Source of the DNA: Mycolicibacterium fluoranthenivorans
GTDB lineage: Bacteria > Actinomycetota > Actinomycetes > Mycobacteriales > Mycobacteriaceae
Length of the DNA stretch: 64,000 nt
NCBI RefSeq assembly: GCF_011758805.1
Contig: NZ_JAANOW010000001.1
Location: 2,976,001-3,040,000, forward strand
Reading direction: 5' to 3'
The notes below the pieces were generated by a model. That model ran no database searches. It saw only the letters and a program-made list of their open reading frames with translations, and was not told where the DNA came from. The number at the start of each line of letters is the position of its first letter. Within the stretch, counting starts at the first letter, position 1. Made by a program: the position numbers and the translations under genes. Shown here piece after piece: positions 20,337 through 33,471 of this stretch.

Positions 20337-22583
20337 GTGGTCGTCGAACCGAAGGACTTCGCCCGGTCGGTGGCCGCACCTGCTCGGGACACGGCAGCGC
20401 CACGCCTGTCCCCGCAGATCGGTACCACGGTGCCGCGTGGTTTCCGTCCCGATATCGAGGGACTGCGCGCCGTTGCCGTGCTGGCCGTCGTCCTGTTCCA
20501 CGCGGGCATACCCGGATTCCGGGGCGGCTTCGTCGGGGTCGACGTCTTCTTCGTCATCTCGGGATTCCTGATCTCCGGGATGCTGTGGCGCGAGGTCGGC
20601 ACGTCGGGCAAGGTCAGCCTGCGCCGGTTCTGGGGCGCCCGCGCTCGCCGACTACTGCCGGCCTCCGCCCTGGTGGGCGTCGTCACCATCGCCGCGTCGG
20701 CGTTCATCCTGTCGCCCCTGCAGGTGAAGACCGTCGCCGTCGATGCCATCACCAGCGCGCTCTATGTCAGCAACTACTGGTTCATCTTCTCGGGGGTCAA
20801 CTACTTCGGCAAAGACAGTCTGACCACCCCGACACCGTTTCAGCACTACTGGTCGCTGGGCGTGGAGGAGCAGTTCTACCTGGTCTGGCCGGTACTGATC
20901 ATCGCGACGGCCTGGTTCATCCGACGGGTACGACGACGCGGTGGCCGCGACGCGTCCACACCCGCACCGGGCCCGTACGTCACGGTGCTCGCCCTGGTCG
21001 CGGTGGTGTCATTCGCGCTGTCGCTGGTGCTGACCTACATCATGCCGCCGGCCGCCTATCTGTCCCTGCCCACCCGCGCCTGGCAATTGGCCACCGGCGG
21101 ACTGGTGGCGCTGACCGTGGTGCACTGGCAGCGGCTCGGGCGCGTGCCGGCCACGGTGATCGGCTGGGCCGGACTGGGGACACTGCTGTTAGCCTGCGTC
21201 TGGGTGAAAGGCTCCTCCGACTACCCCGGCGTGCTGGCGCTCCTTCCCACCCTGGGCACGGCCCTGGTCATCGGCGCCGGGTGCGCGAATGCCGAGGGGG
21301 GCTGTGGACGCCTGCTGGGGCTGGCGCCGATGCGATCGATCGGCCGCATCTCGTATTCGTGGTATCTGTGGCACTGGCCGGTGCTGGTGCTGATCCCGGC
21401 GCTGCTCGGGCACCCGGTGGGTCTGGTCATGAGACTGGCCGCGATGGCCTTCTCGGCGGTCCTGGCCGTGCTGACATGGAAGTTCGTCGAGAATCCGCTG
21501 CGATTCTCCGCGCGCTTCCGCGGCTCTCCGCGTCACAGCCTCGTCCTGGGCGCCGCGGTCACCGCCGCCGCGGTGGCTGCGGGCGCGATCACCTTGGTGG
21601 GGACACCCGCGCCGGTCGGTCCCGGACCGGCCGCGCGGCCGCTGGTCATCGGTGCGGAGCCGACGCCACCCGGCCTGCCGTTGCAGGAGTACGACACCGC
21701 GGTGCGCGAGGTGTTCGCCCAGGTGAACGCGCAGGTCACCGCCTCGGTGGGGATGACCGCCGTGCCGTCGAATTTGAGTCCCCCGCTCACCGGCACGGCC
21801 GCCGAGGTCAAGTCGATCCTTGCCAACGGGTGCCTGCGCTCGTTGCCGTTCGACGGCAGCCAGCCCGAGTGCCTCAGTGGAAACCGGTCGTCGGAGACGA
21901 CGATCGCCTTGATCGGCGACTCCCACGCCGCGATGTGGAACCCGGCATTCCGGCGAGCGGTCGATGACCGGAACTGGCGGATGCTGCTGATGGCGAAGGC
22001 CTCGTGCCCGATTGTCGACCTCCCGCTGACCGACCACCTCAACGAGATGTCGGAGGGACTGCAACGCTGTGCGCAGTGGCGGGCCGGAATCATGGCCCGG
22101 ATGCGCGCCGACCCTCCGCAACTGGTGGTCGTGTCCGCGGTGCGAAGCTACGGCGCGCACGGCACCGCGGTCTGGGGTAAACCCGGATTCGACCCGTTCA
22201 ACCCGGCCTGGATCGACGGATTGGGCGACCTGGTGCACGAGCTCCGCAGTTACGGCTCGAAGGTGCTGGTCCTGGGGCCGGAGCCGAAGCTCGCGTCGGT
22301 GGCAACCAACTGCCTGTCGGCGCACCTGGAGGACGCGAGGGCATGCGAGGTCCCGTGGCGTGCCACCAACAACGCCGGTATCGAGGCCGAATCCTCGATG
22401 GTCCGCGGCAACGGGGGAGACTACGCGAACACCGTCGACTTGTTCTGCTCCGGTGACCGCTGCCCTCCGGTGGTCGGCAACACCATGGTGTTCTACGACG
22501 CGAGTCATCTGACGAAGGAGTACTCCCAGGCCTTGGGGCCGGCCGTCGGTGCCTTGATCGACCGGTCGCTGGCCCACGACTGA
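20337..22583 (+). CDS. OafA/YrhL-type membrane acyltransferase with C-terminal SGNH domain
   Basis: The 748-residue protein has two parts. Residues about 35-400 are an acyltransferase-3 membrane domain with around ten helices; FRPDIEGLRAVAVLAV, VLFHAG, FFVISGFLISG and HYWSLGVEEQFYLVWP are the family hallmarks. After a linker, about residues 515-748 form a periplasmic SGNH-hydrolase-like domain with GDSH (S529) and the D721-x-x-H724 pair. Such proteins O-acylate cell-surface glycans or glycolipids, with the SGNH domain completing transfer outside the membrane. The substrate is unknown. The GTG at 20337 follows GGAGAGGA by 6 nt. It stands where M. tuberculosis has unrelated genes. Confidence 0.9.
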   Translation: MVVEPKDFARSVAAPARDTAAPRLSPQIGTTVPRGFRPDIEGLRAVAVLAVVLFHAGIPGFRGGFVGVDVFFVISGFLISGMLWREVGTSGKVSLRRFWGARARRLLPASALVGVVTIAASAFILSPLQVKTVAVDAITSALYVSNYWFIFSGVNYFGKDSLTTPTPFQHYWSLGVEEQFYLVWPVLIIATAWFIRRVRRRGGRDASTPAPGPYVTVLALVAVVSFALSLVLTYIMPPAAYLSLPTRAWQLATGGLVALTVVHWQRLGRVPATVIGWAGLGTLLLACVWVKGSSDYPGVLALLPTLGTALVIGAGCANAEGGCGRLLGLAPMRSIGRISYSWYLWHWPVLVLIPALLGHPVGLVMRLAAMAFSAVLAVLTWKFVENPLRFSARFRGSPRHSLVLGAAVTAAAVAAGAITLVGTPAPVGPGPAARPLVIGAEPTPPGLPLQEYDTAVREVFAQVNAQVTASVGMTAVPSNLSPPLTGTAAEVKSILANGCLRSLPFDGSQPECLSGNRSSETTIALIGDSHAAMWNPAFRRAVDDRNWRMLLMAKASCPIVDLPLTDHLNEMSEGLQRCAQWRAGIMARMRADPPQLVVVSAVRSYGAHGTAVWGKPGFDPFNPAWIDGLGDLVHELRSYGSKVLVLGPEPKLASVATNCLSAHLEDARACEVPWRATNNAGIEAESSMVRGNGGDYANTVDLFCSGDRCPPVVGNTMVFYDASHLTKEYSQALGPAVGALIDRSLAHD

Positions 22584-22631
22584 TCTCAGGGACCCGGAAT
22601 CTGCCGCCCGCCGGTGCTGTTGGATCACGGC

Positions 22632-23708
22632 ATGGCCGACCTCTTCAGTCCGCTGCGCATCCAGAACCTGACGTTGCGCAACCGTTTCGCCATGGCGCCG
22701 ATGACCCGCCGGGCCTCGCCCGGCGGCGTCCCCGGCGCCGATGTGGCCGACTACTACGCACGTCGGGCGGCCGGCGGGGTGGGGCTGATCATCACCGAGG
22801 GTGTGCGCATTCCGCACCCGACGGCGGGCTACCCGTCGAGCATCCCCACCCTCGACGGCGCGGACAGCCTGGCCGGCTGGCAGGCGGTCACCGGCGCCGT
22901 GCGTGCGCAGGGCGCGGCGATCGCCGCCCAGCTGTGGCACCAGGGCGCCGAGCGCGAGGACAGCGACGGTGTCGTCCCGGTCAGCCCGTCCGGCCTCAAC
23001 AGCGTGGGGCAGGCCAGGGGTGTCGCGCTGGACGACGACGGGCTCGACGCCATCCGGCAGGCCTACGCCGCCGCCGCACGCAGCGCACGCGCGGTGGGCT
23101 TCGACGCGGTGGAACTGCACGGTGCGCACGGCTACCTGCTCGACGAATTCCTCTGGGACAAGACGAATATCCGCACGGACGCCTACGGAGCGGACCGCAC
23201 CCGGTTCCCGGCCGAGGTGATCGCCGCGGTGCGGGACGCCGTCGGTCCGGACTTCCCGATCATCCTGCGGTTCTCGCAGTGGAAGGCCAACGCCTACCGC
23301 GCCAGCCTGGCCGACAGCCCTGCCGAGCTGGAGCGGATCCTGACCCCACTGGTCGACGCCGGCGTCGACGTCCTGCATCCGTCCACCCGCCGGCACTACC
23401 TTCCGGCGTTCGAAGGCGAGTCACCGACCCTGGCCGGCTGGACCAGGAAACTCACCGGCCTGCCCGTGATCGGCGTCGGATCCGTCGGGCTGGCCACCGA
23501 ATTCACCCCCGGATCGACGAGCAGGGCCCGCATCGAACCGGCCCCGGTGGACCGCCTGCGCGAACTGTTCGACGCCGGCGAGTTCGACGTGATCGCCATC
23601 GGGCGCGCCCTGCTGGCCGATCCCGGGTGGGTGAACCGGTTGCGTGACAACACCCTTGGCGAATTCGCCGGATACGACGCCGAGAGCGCACTGGCCCGGT
23701 TGCACTAG
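22632..23708 (+). CDS. Old yellow enzyme family NADH:flavin oxidoreductase
   Basis: The product is an FMN-dependent TIM-barrel ene-reductase of about 358 residues. Motifs are LTLRNRFAMAPMTR at the N-terminus, AQLWHQGAE, the substrate-binding GFDAVELHGAHGYLLDEFL and the C-terminal FDVIAIGRALLADPGWVN that closes the FMN phosphate site. ATG 22632 (MADLFSPLRI) was chosen; an in-frame start at 22614 adds six residues. It lies 48 bp after the acyltransferase gene on the same strand. The physiological substrate cannot be predicted. Confidence 0.9.
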   Translation: MADLFSPLRIQNLTLRNRFAMAPMTRRASPGGVPGADVADYYARRAAGGVGLIITEGVRIPHPTAGYPSSIPTLDGADSLAGWQAVTGAVRAQGAAIAAQLWHQGAEREDSDGVVPVSPSGLNSVGQARGVALDDDGLDAIRQAYAAAARSARAVGFDAVELHGAHGYLLDEFLWDKTNIRTDAYGADRTRFPAEVIAAVRDAVGPDFPIILRFSQWKANAYRASLADSPAELERILTPLVDAGVDVLHPSTRRHYLPAFEGESPTLAGWTRKLTGLPVIGVGSVGLATEFTPGSTSRARIEPAPVDRLRELFDAGEFDVIAIGRALLADPGWVNRLRDNTLGEFAGYDAESALARLH

Positions 23709-23789
23709 CACGCCGCGCACCGGGCGGCAAAGATGGTCGTCAGAAGACGAGAACGGAACAACCGGACTCAGGAAGACGTTAGGACAAAC

Positions 23790-24140
23790 GTGGGTACACG
23801 AGACATCACCGCAGCCGAATTCAAGGGCATCCTCGACGACAACGAGATCGTCATCGTCGACTTCTGGGCGTCGTGGTGTGGTCCGTGCCGCGCCTTCGCT
23901 CCGACGTACGGCGCCTCCGCCGACAAACATCCCGATGTGGTGCACGCCAAGGTCGACACCGAAGCCGAGCCCGAACTGGCCCAGGCCGCCGAGATCCAGG
24001 CGATCCCGACGCTGATGGCGTTCAAGAAGGGCCACCAGGTGTTCCGGCAGTCCGGTGCGCTGGGCCCGGCCCAACTCGACGAGTTGATCACCAAGATCAA
24101 GGAGTTCGACATCGACGAGGCGATCAGCCGCCAGGCGTGA
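23790..24140 (+). CDS. Thioredoxin
   Basis: This small dithiol oxidoreductase of 116 residues has the active site WCGPC (C30, C33) in VDFWASWCGPCRAFAP and the cis-proline in AIPTLMAF. GTG 23790 gives VGTRDITAAEF, matching the N-terminus of the M. tuberculosis homologue at this locus (Rv1471, confusingly named trxB1 although it is a thioredoxin). The frame is open to 23733, but that leader is basic and unlike the family. EchA12 follows 25 bp later. Confidence 0.92.
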   Translation: MGTRDITAAEFKGILDDNEIVIVDFWASWCGPCRAFAPTYGASADKHPDVVHAKVDTEAEPELAQAAEIQAIPTLMAFKKGHQVFRQSGALGPAQLDELITKIKEFDIDEAISRQA

Positions 24141-24165
24141 GTCGGGCACGCGCTAGCGTGCACGT

Positions 24166-24987
24166 GTGACCGAGCCCACCGATTTCGTCCTCGTCGACCG
24201 ACCGCAGCCCGGGGTGGCCGTGGTCACCCTGAACCGGCCCGAGCGGATGAACTCGATGGCCTTCGACCTGATGGTGCCGCTGCGCGCCGTCCTGGAGGAA
24301 CTCCACCACGACAACGATGTCCGGGTGGTGGTGCTCACCGGCGCCGGACGAGGCTTCTCCTCCGGTGCGGACCACAAATCGGCCGGCTCGGTGCCGCATG
24401 TGCAGGGTCTGACCCGGCCGACGTTCGCGCTGCGGTCCATGGAGGTCCTCGACGAGGTCATCCTGGCGCTGCGGCGGCTGCACCAGCCGGTGATCGCCGC
24501 CGTCAACGGCGCCGCGATCGGCGGAGGCCTGTGCCTGGCCCTGGCCTGCGATATCCGGGTCGCCGCGTCCGGGGCCTACTTCCGGGCCGCCGGGATCAAC
24601 AACGGACTGACCGCCAGCGAGCTCGGGTTGTCCTACCTGTTACCGCGGGCCATCGGTGCGTCGCGCGCCTTCGAGATCATGCTCACCGGGCGTGACGTCG
24701 ACGCCGCCGAGGCCGAGCGGATCGGCCTGGTCTCGCAAGTGGTGGCCGAGGACGAGTTGCTGGCATACTGCTACGGCATCGCCCAGCGCATCGCGGCGTT
24801 TTCCCGGCCCGGAACCGAGTTGACCAAGCGAACGCTGTGGAGTGGACTGGACGCCGGCAGCCTCGAGGGGCATATGCAGGCCGAAGGGCTGGGCCAACTC
24901 TACGTGCGCCTGCTCACCGCCAACTTCGAGGAAGCGGTCACTGCGCGCGCCGAAAAGCGGCCGGCCGCGTTCACCGACGACAAGTAA
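24166..24987 (+). CDS. echA12: Enoyl-CoA hydratase/isomerase family protein
   Basis: The 273-residue crotonase-fold protein has the first oxyanion-hole segment GAGRGFSSGADHKS and the second, VNGAAIGGGLCLALACDIR. The usual hydratase glutamates are not both evident: in the region AGINNGLTASELGLSYLLPR a glutamate is retained (ELG), so a hydratase or isomerase role stays open. Position and length match Rv1472 (echA12). GTG 24166 is the start. It is probably cotranscribed with the thioredoxin and the ABC-F gene. Confidence 0.88.
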   Translation: MTEPTDFVLVDRPQPGVAVVTLNRPERMNSMAFDLMVPLRAVLEELHHDNDVRVVVLTGAGRGFSSGADHKSAGSVPHVQGLTRPTFALRSMEVLDEVILALRRLHQPVIAAVNGAAIGGGLCLALACDIRVAASGAYFRAAGINNGLTASELGLSYLLPRAIGASRAFEIMLTGRDVDAAEAERIGLVSQVVAEDELLAYCYGIAQRIAAFSRPGTELTKRTLWSGLDAGSLEGHMQAEGLGQLYVRLLTANFEEAVTARAEKRPAAFTDDK

Positions 24988-25010
24988 GACAAGTACGAGG
25001 AGGCAGCAGC

Positions 25011-26639
<1,629 letters not shown>

Positions 26640-26735
26640 TATCGCGGCACTTTGCCCGAAATTCACACATCTGGTTTCACCGGTTCCTAGGCTGTGTACC
26701 CGCGGGATGCATTCGCAGAAGTGGGGAGTCATCCG

Positions 26736-26927
26736 ATGAACGACAGCAATAAGTCCCGAGACCAGGTGCTCGACGACCTGCGCACGGCCTACGAGCGGGG
26801 TGCGAGTATCCGCTCACTGGTGGCGATCACCGGCCGCTCGTACGGGTCTGTGCACAGCATGTTGCGGGAGTCCGGCACCACCATGCGCAGTCGTGGCGGG
26901 CCGAACCACCGGCGCGCCATGAGCTGA
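26736..26927 (+). CDS. Small helix-turn-helix protein (63 aa)
   Basis: The 63-residue basic protein has a single predicted HTH (residues about 24-50: GASIRSLVAITGRSYGSVHSMLRES). It matches the size and position of M. tuberculosis Rv1473A, annotated as a possible transcriptional regulator. ATG 26736 has GGGGAG 8 nt upstream. A TAGGCT hexamer at 26688-26693 may be its -10. It is convergent with acnR with a 5-bp gap. Target genes are unknown. Confidence 0.82.
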   Translation: MNDSNKSRDQVLDDLRTAYERGASIRSLVAITGRSYGSVHSMLRESGTTMRSRGGPNHRRAMS

Positions 26928-26932
26928 CCGGA

Positions 26933-27499
26933 TCAGCCGCGCTGGCGCACCGACTCCTCGACGAGGTCCAGTACCGCGCTGAGGTTTTCGGTGGTGTCAC
27001 CGGATGCCAGCCGGGCCACCAGCCCGTCGAGCACCAGATCCAGGTAGTTCTGCAGCACCGAACCCGGCACGTCATCGCGCAGCCGGCCCGCCTTCTTCTG
27101 CCGCCGCAACCGCTCCGAGGTCGCGGCGGACAACTCCGCCGACCGTTCCGCCCAGCCGGCATGGAACGCCGGGTCGTTGCGCAACTTGCGGGCGATCTCC
27201 AACCGGGTGGCCAGCCAATCGAACTGATCCGGCGCGGCGATCAACTCACGCATCACCTGGATGAGGCCCTCACGGGAGGCCACCTCGGCCATCCGCTCGG
27301 CGTCCTCGCGGGCCAGCTCGAAGAACAAGGTGTCCTTGTCGCGGAAGTGGTGGAAGATGGCGCCGCGCGACAGCCCGATGGTGTGTTCGAGCCGCCGCAC
27401 GGTCGCCTTCTCGTACCCGTATTCCGCGAAGCACCTGCGGGCACCGTCGAGTATCTGGCGCCGGCGTGCCGTCAGATGGTCGTCGGTGACCCGCGGCAT
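26933..27499 (-). CDS. acnR: TetR-family repressor AcnR
   Basis: The 188-residue TetR-type regulator has an N-terminal HTH (residues about 12-58; QILDGARRCFAEYGYEKATV, then GLSRGAIFHHFRDKDTLFFEL) and a ligand-binding helical bundle. It lies 13 bp downstream of acn on the same strand. In Corynebacterium AcnR, in the same arrangement, represses aconitase; the homologue here is at the Rv1474c position. A matching operator is visible ahead of acn (30412-30427). The ATG at 27499 gives the family start MPRVTDDHL. Confidence 0.92.
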   Translation of the reverse strand: MPRVTDDHLTARRRQILDGARRCFAEYGYEKATVRRLEHTIGLSRGAIFHHFRDKDTLFFELAREDAERMAEVASREGLIQVMRELIAAPDQFDWLATRLEIARKLRNDPAFHAGWAERSAELSAATSERLRRQKKAGRLRDDVPGSVLQNYLDLVLDGLVARLASGDTTENLSAVLDLVEESVRQRG

Positions 27500-27512
27500 G
27501 GTGTGCCGCTAC

Positions 27513-30365
<2,853 letters not shown>

Positions 30366-30404
30366 CTAGTCTCGCCGCGACGGGCTGTGTCGACGGCGCC
30401 GATA

Positions 30405-30427
30405 ATCCTAACAGTACGCTTGTCCTG
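30405..30427 (-). promoter_or_regulatory. acn promoter (-10) with AcnR-type operator
   Basis: On the minus strand TAGGAT (complement of 30405-30410) is a good mycobacterial -10, about 50 nt before the acn ATG. Directly upstream lies CAGTAC-GCTT-GTCCTG (30412-30427); its halves are inverted copies of CAGNAC. From memory, the corynebacterial AcnR consensus is CAGNACnnncGTACTG, which this matches except for degenerate positions. Placement between -10 and -35 fits a repressor. Confidence 0.65.
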
Positions 30428-30513
30428 GTAATCGACCCAGGGGCCCTCCCAGTCTTGTCTTCTCGCGCGCGTGCTGCCAGTCGGTTGGGTGAATTTCGCG
30501 TACCGTCTGGCAC

Positions 30514-31077
30514 GTGACATCACCGCTCGTGCCTGCCTACATCCCACCCGATGTCTGTTCCACCGTCGGTCTCGGCTTGGCGACCCCGGTCGACCAGTGC
30601 ATGACGCAGGTGCTGACCGATGTGCGCGAGGATGGGGTGAGCGCACCCGCGTCGGCGGATCCCGCGGCCCTGGCACAGGTGGTGGCCGACGCCAAGGCGC
30701 AGGGTATCGACCTCAAGCTGGTGGTGCTGCCGACCAGTCCGCCGATCGATACGCCGCTGCGCGATATCGCCACCCAGGTGGGTAAGGCCTACCCGGGATC
30801 GACCGTGCTCGCGATCAGTCCCGGCTTCGCCGGTACCTACAGTCCGGTTTATGACCGGGTCACCTTGGAAGCCGGTCAGGATCTGGCGAAAACCGGGGAT
30901 GCCGTCCAATCTTCAAAGAATTTCGTGACGCAGTTGTCGACACCGGACTTTCCCTGGACGCCGTTTACCATCGCGCTGGTGCTGGGCGTAGCTGTGGCGG
31001 CGGTTGGCGTCCGTGTCCTGCAAGTTCGTAGCCGTCGCAGCGTTGCTGACGAGAAGGTCGCCGGTACGTCGCAGTAA
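30514..31077 (+). CDS. Conserved single-pass membrane protein (Rv1476 type)
   Basis: The 187-residue product has an extracytoplasmic-looking N-terminal region (ISPGFAGTYSPVYDRVTLE), one membrane helix near residues 147-168 (FTIALVLGVAVAAVGVRVL) and a short basic tail. The N-terminus TSPLVPAYIPPDVC has no cleavable signal peptide. Homologues are found just upstream of ripA across mycobacteria; the role is unknown. GTG 30514 is the start, and the gene is divergent from acn across a 160-bp gap with the AcnR-type operator. Confidence 0.82.
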   Translation: MTSPLVPAYIPPDVCSTVGLGLATPVDQCMTQVLTDVREDGVSAPASADPAALAQVVADAKAQGIDLKLVVLPTSPPIDTPLRDIATQVGKAYPGSTVLAISPGFAGTYSPVYDRVTLEAGQDLAKTGDAVQSSKNFVTQLSTPDFPWTPFTIALVLGVAVAAVGVRVLQVRSRRSVADEKVAGTSQ

Positions 31078-31131
31078 TGGCGTCTTTGACCTCGGTGAAT
31101 TCGAATATCACCGTTCGGTCACGGCGCATTC

Positions 31132-31169
31132 AATTACATTCATGTAATTTGTTACTAAAGTTTCTTTAG
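31132..31169. promoter_or_regulatory. Paired palindromes upstream of ripA
   Basis: Two inverted repeats lie side by side in an AT-rich stretch of the 242-bp gap before ripA. AATTACAT-TC-ATGTAATT (31132-31149) is a perfect 8-bp pair. CTAAAG-TTT-CTTTAG (31155-31169) is a perfect 6-bp pair. They are likely protein-binding sites in the ripA promoter. MtrA is known to control ripA in M. tuberculosis, but these repeats do not look like a clear MtrA box. Confidence 0.5.
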
Positions 31170-31319
31170 CGTGAGCTGTGACGTACGGTGCAAACAGTGC
31201 TGTTGTTGCAACTGTGGTCCAAGTGTCGAATGTGACTACTGAGGTGACTGCAGAAGCGAGTGCAAGCACTGCGTGATGTGCCGTGACGTTCGCGTCGAGC
31301 CCTAGGAGACTTGAGTCCA

Positions 31320-32738
31320 ATGAGACGCACCCCTGGCGCCTCCCGACTGTGCGGGCGAGCGTGCGCGATTCCCCTTACCCTGGGCGTGCTGCTGGCCGGA
31401 ACGATGCCCCACGGGGCCATCGCCGGCGCCGAGCCGAGCAGCCCGGAAGGGACCGCCGCGCTGGTCGCTGCGGTGGCCGACGCCGACCAGAAGTTGCAGG
31501 ATCTCGGCGCGGCCGTGCAGACCCAACAGGAGAGCGTCAACAAGGCCCTCGTCGACGTCGCGAACGCGCGTGACAACGTCACCCTCGCCCAGCAGAGGCT
31601 CGACGAGAGCCGTCGCGGTGTCACCGACGCCGACGCGCGAATCGCCGACGCCCAGAAGCGGTTCGACACATTCGCCGCGGCGACCTACGTGAACGGGCCA
31701 TCCGCGTCCTACCTGACCGCCGCCGACCCGGCGGAGGCGCTGCGCACCGCCGCGGCCGGCCAGGCGCTGGCCGTCAGCTCCGAGCAGGTGATGGCGGATC
31801 TGCAGCGGGCCCGCACCGAGCAGATCAACCGCGAGTCGGCCGCCAGGCTGGCCAAGGACGCCGCCGACAAGGCCGCGGCCGACGCGCAATCCAGCCAGGA
31901 CGCCGCGGTCGCGAGCCTGACCCAGGCCAAGCAGACCTTCGGCACCCAGCAGCAGGAATTGGACAAGCTGACCGCCGAACGCGCTGCGGCGCAAGCGAAG
32001 CTGGCTGCGGCACGGCCGCAGGCGGTATCCGCCGTGCCGTCCGCGGTCGCCTCGGGCCCGCCGGCGCCGTCGGCCGGTTCCTCGCCGGACTGGGACCGGG
32101 CACCGGGCAAGACCCCCACCGTCGCGGATACCAGCCAGTGGGACACCACGCTGCCGATGATCCCCAGCGCGTTCGTCAGTGGTGATCCGATCCAGATCAT
32201 CAACGCGGTTCTCGGCATCATGAACTCCTCGGCCCAGATGACCGCGAACATGGGCCGCACGTTCCTGCAGAAGCTGGGGCTGATCCCGACGCCCAGCGGC
32301 TACACCAACAACGGCGCCATCCCGCGGGTGTACGGACGCCAGGCCTCCGAATACGTGATCAAACGGGCCACGTCCCAGATGGGCGTGCCCTACTCGTGGG
32401 GTGGCGGGAACGCCGCCGGGCCGAGCCGCGGTATCGACTCCGGGGCCGGCACCACCGGATTCGACTGTTCCGGCCTGATCCTCTACGCCTTCGCCGGGGT
32501 GGGCATCAAGCTGCCGCACTACTCGGGGTCGCAGTACGACATGGGCCGCAAGATCCCGTCGGCGGAGATGCGGCGCGGCGATGTCATCTTCTACGGCCCC
32601 GGTGGCAGCCAGCACGTCGCCCTCTACCTCGGCAACGGGCAGATGCTCGAAGCCCCCTACACCGGCTCCACCGTCAAGGTCTCCCCGGTGCGAACCGGCG
32701 GTATGACCCCGTACGTCATCCGCTACATCGAATACTGA
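31320..32738 (+). CDS. ripA: Peptidoglycan D,L-endopeptidase RipA
   Basis: This secreted NlpC/P60 hydrolase cleaves between D-Glu and mDAP during daughter-cell separation. The product has 472 residues: a signal peptide (cleaved near residue 37), an N-terminal alpha-helical coiled-coil inhibitory domain (about 45-235), a Pro/Ala linker, and the NlpC/P60 domain (about 335-472). The catalytic residues fall at C383 (FDCSGL), H432 (GSQHVALYLG) and E444, the same numbering as in M. tuberculosis. ATG 31320 is chosen: AGGAG at 31304-31308 is 11 nt away, while the TTG at 31311 is too close. ripB follows 13 bp later. Confidence 0.95.
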   Translation: MRRTPGASRLCGRACAIPLTLGVLLAGTMPHGAIAGAEPSSPEGTAALVAAVADADQKLQDLGAAVQTQQESVNKALVDVANARDNVTLAQQRLDESRRGVTDADARIADAQKRFDTFAAATYVNGPSASYLTAADPAEALRTAAAGQALAVSSEQVMADLQRARTEQINRESAARLAKDAADKAAADAQSSQDAAVASLTQAKQTFGTQQQELDKLTAERAAAQAKLAAARPQAVSAVPSAVASGPPAPSAGSSPDWDRAPGKTPTVADTSQWDTTLPMIPSAFVSGDPIQIINAVLGIMNSSAQMTANMGRTFLQKLGLIPTPSGYTNNGAIPRVYGRQASEYVIKRATSQMGVPYSWGGGNAAGPSRGIDSGAGTTGFDCSGLILYAFAGVGIKLPHYSGSQYDMGRKIPSAEMRRGDVIFYGPGGSQHVALYLGNGQMLEAPYTGSTVKVSPVRTGGMTPYVIRYIEY

Positions 32739-32751
32739 TCTAGGGATCTCT

Positions 32752-33471
32752 GTGTTCTTCAAGCGCTCCAAAGCAATTCGACTCAAGCTGGCCGTCGCCT
32801 CGGTACTCGCCGGGACGGCGCTGGCGGTCGGCACCGTGCTCTCCGGGGCGTCTGCGACGGCCGCACCCGACGACGGCGGATGGGATCCCACCCTGCCCAA
32901 GATCGTCAGTTCCGGCGCCCCCGGTGACCCGGTGGCCATGGCCAACGCCGGCTTCCAGGTCAGCAAGATCGCGCTGGAGACCACCTCCAATCTGGGCCAG
33001 CAGTTCCTCCAGACGATCGGGCTGGCACCCAAGTCCGCGGCGACCCTGCCGGGCGGCCGGGTGCGCGGCCCCGCCGCCATCGAATACGTCATCCGCCGCG
33101 GTGGCTCCCAGATGGGCGTGCCGTACTCCTGGGGTGGCGGCACCCTGACCGGTCCCGGCCCGGGGGTCGACTACGACGCCGGCAAGATGGGGTTCGACTG
33201 CTCGGGATTCACCCGGTACGCGTTCGCCGGGGTCGGGGTGCAGATCCCCAAGTACTCCGGCGACCAGTACAACTTCGGCCGGCCCATCGCACCGTCGCAG
33301 GCCAAGCGCGGCGACCTGATCTTCTACGGGCCCGGCGGCAGCCAGCATGTGACGATCTACCTGGGCGGCGGCAAGATGCTCGAAGCCTCTGGCAGCGCCG
33401 GCAGGGTGACCGTCAGCCCGGTCCGGATGGCCGGTATGTCACCGCACCTGGTGCGCATCATCGAATCCTGA
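32752..33471 (+). CDS. ripB: Peptidoglycan endopeptidase RipB
   Basis: The 239-residue secreted NlpC/P60 protein is a shorter paralogue of RipA lacking the coiled-coil domain. It has a signal peptide (residues 1-38, ending ATAAP), a short linker resembling the RipA one (DPTLPKIVSSG) and the catalytic residues C150 (GFDCSGF), H199 (GSQHVTIYL) and E211. GTG 32752 is the start. The ripA-ripB tandem is conserved in mycobacteria. Confidence 0.95.
   Translation: MFFKRSKAIRLKLAVASVLAGTALAVGTVLSGASATAAPDDGGWDPTLPKIVSSGAPGDPVAMANAGFQVSKIALETTSNLGQQFLQTIGLAPKSAATLPGGRVRGPAAIEYVIRRGGSQMGVPYSWGGGTLTGPGPGVDYDAGKMGFDCSGFTRYAFAGVGVQIPKYSGDQYNFGRPIAPSQAKRGDLIFYGPGGSQHVTIYLGGGKMLEASGSAGRVTVSPVRMAGMSPHLVRIIES

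Noticed and set aside
21189-23396. 735-codon open frame antisense to the acyltransferase and the old yellow enzyme
   Set aside because: It spans two well-supported plus-strand genes and their gap, with low-complexity translation.
31078-31319. Possible cyclic-di-AMP (ydaO-type) riboswitch before ripA
   Set aside because: Such riboswitches precede some actinobacterial wall-hydrolase genes, but the conserved core sequences I know for the class are not found here; only palindromes and a ribosome site are seen.
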